Under the pieces are notes generated by a model that made no database searches, was not told the origin of the DNA, and saw only the letters and a program-made list of their open reading frames with translations. DNA of 48,999 bases, from NCBI RefSeq assembly GCF_000341265.1, contig NZ_ANAE01000088.1, positions 13,674 to 62,672 of the forward strand, given 5' to 3'. Within the stretch, counting starts at the first letter, position 1. Each line of letters starts with the position of its first letter. The stretch comes from Nocardiopsis prasina DSM 43845. GTDB lineage: Bacteria; Actinomycetota; Actinomycetes; Streptosporangiales; Streptosporangiaceae. Positions 44,787 through 48,999 of this stretch are shown piece after piece. The position numbers and the translations under genes are program-made.

Positions 44787-45644
44787 ATGGATCTCGAACT
44801 CCGCCACCTGCGCTGCTTGGTCGCCATCGTGGACACCGGCAGCTTCAGCGACGCCGCCCTCGAACTCGGGGTGTCCCAGGCGGCGGTCTCCCGGACCCTC
44901 GCCGCGCTGGAGGGCATCCTCGACGTGCGTCTGCTGCACCGCACCAGCCGCAACGTCACGCCCACCACCGCGGGGGTCCAGGTGCTGGCCCGAGCCCGTC
45001 ACCTGCTGGCCGAGGCCGACAACCTCGTGAGCGAGGCCACCACCGGCCACACCCGGCTGAGGGTGGGGCACGCGTGGTCGGCGGTGGGTCGCCACACGGC
45101 CGAGTTCCAGCGCCGCTGGTCCCACCTGTACCCGGACGTGGCCCTGCACCTGATCCGCACCAACACCCCCACCGGGGGCCTGGCCGAGGGACTGTGCGAC
45201 CTGGCGGTGGTCCGGGCGCCCTTTGACAGCAAACGCTTCGACAGCGCCGTGGTGGGGCACGAGCGGCGGCACTGCGCGATGGCCTCCGACGACCCCTGGG
45301 CGCGCCGCCGTTCCCTGCGTCTGGACGAGCTGGCGGGCCGGGTCCTGCTGTTCGACCGCCGCACCGGGACCACCACCGCGGACCTGTGGCCGGAGGACGC
45401 CCGCCCGGAGATGGAACCCACCCGCGACATCGACGACTGGTTGGCCGAGATCGCCACCGGGCGTGCGGTCGGCATCACTCCCGAGAGCACCGCGACGCAG
45501 TACCGGCGCGACGGGATCGTCTTCCGGCCCCTGCGCGACGCGCCGCTGATCCCCGTGCGGCTGGTCTGGCGGCGGCACGACCCGCACCCTGCCACGCACG
45601 CGGCGGTGGCTCTGCTCTCGGAGCTGTACGCGAAGGGCCGCTGA
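44787..45644 (+). CDS. LysR-family transcriptional regulator
   Basis: The 285-aa protein has the LysR winged helix at its N-terminus (MDLELRHLRCLVAIVDTGSF, then LGVSQAAVSRTLAALE) and a periplasmic-binding-protein-like effector domain (about residues 88-280). It is divergent from an EamA transporter gene and likely controls it in response to a substrate of that carrier. ATG 44787 has GGAG close by, but a TACGCT hexamer 6 nt upstream suggests leaderless translation. Confidence 0.88.
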   Translation: MDLELRHLRCLVAIVDTGSFSDAALELGVSQAAVSRTLAALEGILDVRLLHRTSRNVTPTTAGVQVLARARHLLAEADNLVSEATTGHTRLRVGHAWSAVGRHTAEFQRRWSHLYPDVALHLIRTNTPTGGLAEGLCDLAVVRAPFDSKRFDSAVVGHERRHCAMASDDPWARRRSLRLDELAGRVLLFDRRTGTTTADLWPEDARPEMEPTRDIDDWLAEIATGRAVGITPESTATQYRRDGIVFRPLRDAPLIPVRLVWRRHDPHPATHAAVALLSELYAKGR

Positions 45645-45761
45645 CCCCAGGGGGAGCGGTCAGAGCGCGCTCACGTCGCGGCGCTCCTCCTGCTGGGCGG
45701 CCCGGACCGCCAGGGAAAAAGGGGTGGGCCGCCCGGGACGTGTGGGCCTAGGATCGGTCGC

Positions 45762-46499
45762 ATGGCCACTCGACTTGTTCAGATCGCGATGAACGCCCAG
45801 GATGACGCCGCGGTCGGCGGTTTCTGGGCACGGGCACTCGGTTGGGAGACCTCCAGCGAGGGACCCGGCGTCACCAACCTCGAACCCGAGGGCTTCGCCT
45901 ACCCCGACCCCATCGCGCTCTGCGTCGACGTTCTTCGCGTGCCCGAACCCAAGACGGTACGGAACCGCGTGCGCGTGGACCTCGCCACCACCTCCGAGGC
46001 CCACCTGACTGAGCTGGTCGCGCGCCTGGAGGGCCTTGGCGCGACCCCCGACGACCGGGGACGGGAAGGCGCCCCCGGGGCCGCCCTGTGCGACCCCGAG
46101 GGCAACGAGTTCCGCGTGCTGGAGCCCCGCGCCCTCTACCGGGACACCGGCCCGCTGGCCGCGGTGGTGCTCGACTGCGCCGACCCGCGGGCCATGGCCC
46201 GTTTCTGGGGCGAGGCGACGGACTGGACCGTGCACGAGGTGACCGACGAGCACGCGCTCCTTCGCTCCTCGGAGAGGGTCGGCCCGTACCTGGAGTTCGT
46301 CCGCTCCGTCGAGGTGAAGACCGTGAAGAACCGGGTCCACCTCGACCTGGGGCCCTATCCCGGTGATGACCAGGCGGCGGAGGCGGAGCGGCTGCGGGCC
46401 CTGGGCGCCACCGACGTCGACCTGGGGCAGGGTGACGTGCCGTGGACCGTGCTGGCCGACCCCGAGGGGAACGAGTTCTGCGTCCTCACCCCGCGCTGA
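45762..46499 (+). CDS. VOC-family protein with two glyoxalase-like domains
   Basis: The 245-aa protein has two similar glyoxalase-like halves. Each has a FWARALGWE or FWGEATDW motif, a PEPKTVRNRVRVDL or VKTVKNRVHLDL strand and a DPEGNEFRVL or DPEGNEFCVL end. It resembles the glyoxalase-like subtype without a clear metal-triad motif, so its activity is open. TAGGAT (45749-45754) ends 7 nt before ATG 45762, indicating a leaderless message. It is transcribed alone toward a convergent GAP-family gene. Confidence 0.87.
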   Translation: MATRLVQIAMNAQDDAAVGGFWARALGWETSSEGPGVTNLEPEGFAYPDPIALCVDVLRVPEPKTVRNRVRVDLATTSEAHLTELVARLEGLGATPDDRGREGAPGAALCDPEGNEFRVLEPRALYRDTGPLAAVVLDCADPRAMARFWGEATDWTVHEVTDEHALLRSSERVGPYLEFVRSVEVKTVKNRVHLDLGPYPGDDQAAEAERLRALGATDVDLGQGDVPWTVLADPEGNEFCVLTPR

Positions 46500-46550
46500 C
46501 GGCAGAACCGGTCGACCCTCGCGGGACCGGGCGCGAGGAACACCGCAACA

Positions 46551-46585
46551 GGATTCGGGGGGCTGGCTACAGCCCTGTCGAATCC
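46551..46585. terminator. Two-tier hairpin between VOC and GAP-family genes
   Basis: GGATTCG (46551-46557) pairs with CGAATCC (46579-46585), and inside it GGCTG (46561-46565) pairs with CAGCC (46570-46574). It lies between the two convergent genes. Confidence 0.55.
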
Positions 46586-46598
46586 CCCGGCCCCCGCC

Positions 46599-47288
46599 TC
46601 AGAGGTCCAGGGAGTCGATGAGGTCGATGATCCCCACTTGCTGGAGACCGTTGATGAGCAGGAGGAGCCCCACGATGCCGATGACCCAGGACAGCACCTC
46701 GCGCGAGCCCGAGTCGATCTTCTCCCGCCAGCGGTCCAGTCTGGGGCGCAGGCGCTCGCCGAACACGCGGTGGCCCAGGTAGAGCAGGACCGGGGGCAGG
46801 ACCATCACCAGGTTGTAGGCGGCGAGCATGGGGACCCAGGTGTGCGGGGCCAACTCGGCGGTGCTCATGACGCCGATCGCGCCGAGGTAGGGCAGCGCGG
46901 TCCCGGCCTCCAGCAGTCCGGTGGCCAGGCCCAGGCCGACCATGCTGGTGGTCCGGAACGAGGCCGGGCGGCGGGGTGCGCGGCGTTTGGTGGGCATCAC
47001 CCAGGAGTAGGCGAACAGGCCCGCCCCCAGGACCACCATGACCCAGCCCGTGACGGGGCTGTCGGCGAGGTGGGACAGTTCGCTCAGTGCGACTCCCAGC
47101 CCCAGCATGAGCGCGCACCCGAGGACGAAGTAGAAGAGTGCCACCGTGCCGAGGTAGACGAAGAGGGGGCGGGCGACGGAGCTGGCGCCGCTCAGCAGCA
47201 CGAAGAGCGAGACACCGAGGGTGGTGGGGCTCAGTGTGTCCAGGAGCGCCAGTCCGGCGACCGGCAGGAGTACGTCCAGGGGAGGCAT
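46599..47288 (-). CDS. GAP-family (Sap/SfLAP-like) membrane protein
   Basis: The 229-aa protein has about six membrane helices. Its N-terminus (LALLDTLSPTTLGVSLFVLL) and the central GLGLATGLLEAGTALPYLGA fit the GAP/SfLAP family, named for a mycobacterial protein involved in glycolipid export and also similar to LysE/cytochrome-biogenesis-like carriers. It probably moves a small molecule or lipid across the membrane. It is divergent from a TetR gene 68 bp away and is probably repressed by it. Confidence 0.86.
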   Translation of the reverse strand: MPPLDVLLPVAGLALLDTLSPTTLGVSLFVLLSGASSVARPLFVYLGTVALFYFVLGCALMLGLGVALSELSHLADSPVTGWVMVVLGAGLFAYSWVMPTKRRAPRRPASFRTTSMVGLGLATGLLEAGTALPYLGAIGVMSTAELAPHTWVPMLAAYNLVMVLPPVLLYLGHRVFGERLRPRLDRWREKIDSGSREVLSWVIGIVGLLLLINGLQQVGIIDLIDSLDL

Positions 47289-47315
47289 GCGTCTCTCCGC
47301 ATCTTTTCAACTCGA

Positions 47316-47351
47316 CTGTGCCAAATAAAATAACACAGATGTGCTAAAAAA
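47316..47351. promoter_or_regulatory. AT-rich operator region between GAP and TetR genes
   Basis: CTGTG (47316-47320) / CACAG (47334-47338) form a dyad around AAATAAAATAA, and TGTGCCAAATAAAA (47317-47330) resembles TGTGCTAAAAAA (47340-47351) as a direct repeat. The region is very AT-rich for this genome. It likely holds both promoters and the TetR operator. Confidence 0.5.
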
Positions 47352-47356
47352 GGAGG

Positions 47357-47974
47357 GTGCCCAAGATCGTTGATCACGAAGAACGCCGCCGGGAGCTGGC
47401 CGAGGCCCTGTGGAGGGTGATCGCCCACTCCGGCCCCCAGGCCGTGTCCATCCGCACCGTCGCCGCCGAGGCGGGGCTCTCCGCCGGGGCACTGCGCCAC
47501 TACTTCCAGACCCGCGAGGAACTGCTGGTCTTCGCCATGGACCTGTCCGAGGAACGCGTGGTCGGGCGGATGCGGGAGCAGTCGCTCAGCATGGCCCCCG
47601 AGGACTCCATGGTCGAGCGCGCCGCCGGGTTCGCCGAGCACATGCTCCCCCTGGACCCCACTCGCAGCGCCGAGTTCCGTGTCTGGGAGGCCGCCGGGCA
47701 CCTCGGCGACCTCGACCCCCGCCTGGAGGAGCGCTGGATCCGCCAGAGGGGCCTCTACCGTCGGTTGGTCGGCGGGCTCGGTGGCCTGCCTCCCCTGGAG
47801 GACCCCGAAAGCGAACACCCCGACCCCTGGTTGGAGACCTGGGCCGCGTTCCTGCACACCTTCGTGGACGGGCTCGCGCTCCAGATGATGGTCAACCCGG
47901 CACAGGTTCCCCCCGAGGCCGGGCGGGCGAGGCTGCGGTCCTTCCTGGCGCACGTCGAGTCCACCCGGGCGTAG
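47357..47974 (+). CDS. TetR-family transcriptional regulator
   Basis: The 205-aa protein begins PKIVDHEERRRELAEALW, a very common start in this TetR group, and has a helix-turn-helix (VAAEAGLSAGALRHYFQTRE, about residues 36-55). An AGGAGG lies directly against its GTG with no spacer, which is unusual; an earlier part of the AAAAAAGGAGG run may be used, or the message may be leaderless. It is divergent from the GAP-family membrane protein gene and probably represses it. Confidence 0.87.
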   Translation: MPKIVDHEERRRELAEALWRVIAHSGPQAVSIRTVAAEAGLSAGALRHYFQTREELLVFAMDLSEERVVGRMREQSLSMAPEDSMVERAAGFAEHMLPLDPTRSAEFRVWEAAGHLGDLDPRLEERWIRQRGLYRRLVGGLGGLPPLEDPESEHPDPWLETWAAFLHTFVDGLALQMMVNPAQVPPEAGRARLRSFLAHVESTRA

Positions 47975-48092
47975 CCCCGGCCCGATCGCCTCGGCCCGGC
48001 TCCCGGACCAGGGGTGGCCCGGCCACTCCCCGGGCTTGGACATACTGGGTGCGCGGTTCGGGGTGATTCCGAATGATGTCGAGGGGGAGAGT

Positions 48093-48662
48093 GTGACCAC
48101 CATGCACGGCGAGGGTGTGCCGGACGGACGGACCAAGGTCGAGTTCCGGCCCGCGGGGATCGAGGACGTCCCCGCGCTGGTCGACCTGGTCAACTCCTGC
48201 TACCGGGGCGACAGCTCGCGGCAGGGCTGGACCACCGAGGCTGACTTCCTCGACGGGCAGCGGGTGAACGCCGACGCCCTGGCGGAACTGTTCGGCCGCA
48301 CCAACACCCTGGTGCTCGTGGGCGAGTCCGAGGGCGAGATCGTCACCTGCTGTGAACTCCAGCGCAGTGTCAACGGCGCGTACTTCGGGATGTTCTCGGT
48401 GCGCCCCGACCTCCAGGGAGCGGGCCTGGGCCGAGTCGTGCTGGCCGAGGCCGAGCGTACGGCCGCGCGCGAGTGGGGCTGCCGCCTGATCCGGATGAAG
48501 GTCCTCAAGCAGCGCCCCGAGCTGATCGCCTGGTACGAGCGGCGCGGGTACACGAGCACCGGCAAGACCGAACCCTTCCCCTACGGAGACGACGCCTTGG
48601 GACAGCCCCGTCGGGACGACCTGGCCTTCGTCGAACTCACCAGGGAACTGCTCTTCGACTGA
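48093..48662 (+). CDS. GNAT N-acetyltransferase
   Basis: The 189-aa protein has the GNAT fold: VEFRPAGIEDVPALVDLVN at the start, a YFGMFSVRPDLQGAGLGRVVL motif that binds acetyl-CoA, and RLIRMKVLKQRPELIAWYERRGY near the end. Its closest type is the uncharacterised amino-group acetyltransferase of small molecules. GTG 48093 is preferred because GGGGGAGA lies just upstream; ATG 48102 is an alternative. It is convergent with a MarR gene. Confidence 0.86.
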   Translation: MTTMHGEGVPDGRTKVEFRPAGIEDVPALVDLVNSCYRGDSSRQGWTTEADFLDGQRVNADALAELFGRTNTLVLVGESEGEIVTCCELQRSVNGAYFGMFSVRPDLQGAGLGRVVLAEAERTAAREWGCRLIRMKVLKQRPELIAWYERRGYTSTGKTEPFPYGDDALGQPRRDDLAFVELTRELLFD

Positions 48663-48665
48663 CCG

Positions 48666-48999
48666 TCAGGGTTGTTCGAGGTTGGCCGACATCCGCTCGA
48701 GGACGTTGACCGTGTCCCGGTACTCCTGGTCGCCGACGCCCTCGCACAGTCGTTCCCGTGTGCGTTTGACGCGCTGGAGGAGTTCTCCGTGGGCCCGCTG
48801 GCCGTCGGCGGTCAGCTCCAGCGAGACCAGGCCGCTCACCCAGCCGCGCTCACGCAGGGCCTCCACGGCCGGGGCGACGGTGGGCTCGTCCTCCTCCAGA
48901 AAGGGCGCCAGACGCTGGTCCAGCTGGAGGACGGTGCCGGGGTCGTCGTGCAGGGAGTTGAGCACCTGCCACTGGCGGGGGGGGGGGGGGGGGGCGGGC
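48666..48999 (-). CDS. MarR-family regulator, N-terminus beyond window
   Basis: The reverse-strand frame ends at TGA 48666 and runs off the window. It shows RQWQVLNSL, then a winged-helix pattern (VAPAVEALRERGWVSGLVSLELTADGQRAHGEL) and a C-terminal dimerisation helix (ERLCEGVGDQEYRDTVNVLERM), as in MarR proteins. Residues upstream of RQWQ cannot be read: an 18-G run (48977-48994) would translate as polyproline there and is probably an artefact. Confidence 0.75.
   Translation of the reverse strand, partial: PAPPPPPRQWQVLNSLHDDPGTVLQLDQRLAPFLEEDEPTVAPAVEALRERGWVSGLVSLELTADGQRAHGELLQRVKRTRERLCEGVGDQEYRDTVNVLERMSANLEQP

Overview
This window is GC-rich chromosomal DNA with many GTG/TTG starts, strong GGAGG-type ribosome binding sites and frequent leaderless-looking starts (a TAnnnT-like hexamer ending 6-8 nt before the start codon). 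The protein repertoire (MetP/MetS pair, paired CrcB, DUF418, DrrC-like UvrA, many TetR/XRE/LysR/HxlR regulators) points to an actinomycete. Nocardiopsis or a close relative is my best guess, inferred from protein style and not proven. No tRNA, rRNA, insertion sequence, prophage or CRISPR array was seen.

Layout. 1-10 kb: the end of a DJ-1/PfpI-type protein, the MetP/MetS amino acid importer with its 37-aa small subunit, pirin, an MBL-fold hydrolase, RNase Z, an EamA exporter, a back-to-back GNAT/XRE-cupin pair, a phosphotransferase, a frameshifted small conserved gene, and a Gfo/Idh/MocA oxidoreductase. 10-18 kb: NADP-type glutamate dehydrogenase with a strong terminator, a DUF418 operon divergent from a TetR gene across three short palindromes, an aldo/keto reductase, and a TetR gene divergent from a FAD monooxygenase. 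18-26 kb: DinB, an FMN-binding protein, a metallophosphoesterase, a second phosphotransferase, a methyltransferase, a 32-aa membrane microprotein, then a probable drug-resistance module: TetR plus an ANT(2'')-like nucleotidyltransferase, divergent from a DrrC/UvrA-like ABC protein across a 47-bp palindrome.

26-32 kb holds a transport/catabolism operon: an Asp/Glu-racemase superfamily enzyme whose first catalytic cysteine is glycine, followed by two NCS1 permeases, divergent from an XRE-cupin regulator. Next come an HxlR/RidA divergent pair; this RidA lacks the usual catalytic arginine. 32-34 kb holds a two-gene unit of unknown function: a 407-aa protein with about eleven tandem 11-residue VGSGAG-type repeats, then an 88-aa acidic protein. 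34-49 kb: Nudix, DUF4287/SRPBCC, two methyltransferases, paired crcB fluoride channels, a truncated VOC remnant, TetR plus membrane acyltransferase, sugar acetyltransferase, YjbR, an ABC exporter divergent from an alpha/beta hydrolase, EamA/LysR, a VOC protein, a GAP-family membrane protein divergent from TetR, GNAT, and a MarR gene cut by the window edge beside a suspicious 18-G run.

Most of the window is ordinary accessory actinobacterial chromosome: transporters and small-molecule enzymes, each next to its own divergent regulator. The parts least explained by known biology are the hendecad-repeat pair, the Cys-to-Gly racemase-like enzyme with twin NCS1 permeases, and the resistance module sharing one large palindrome.
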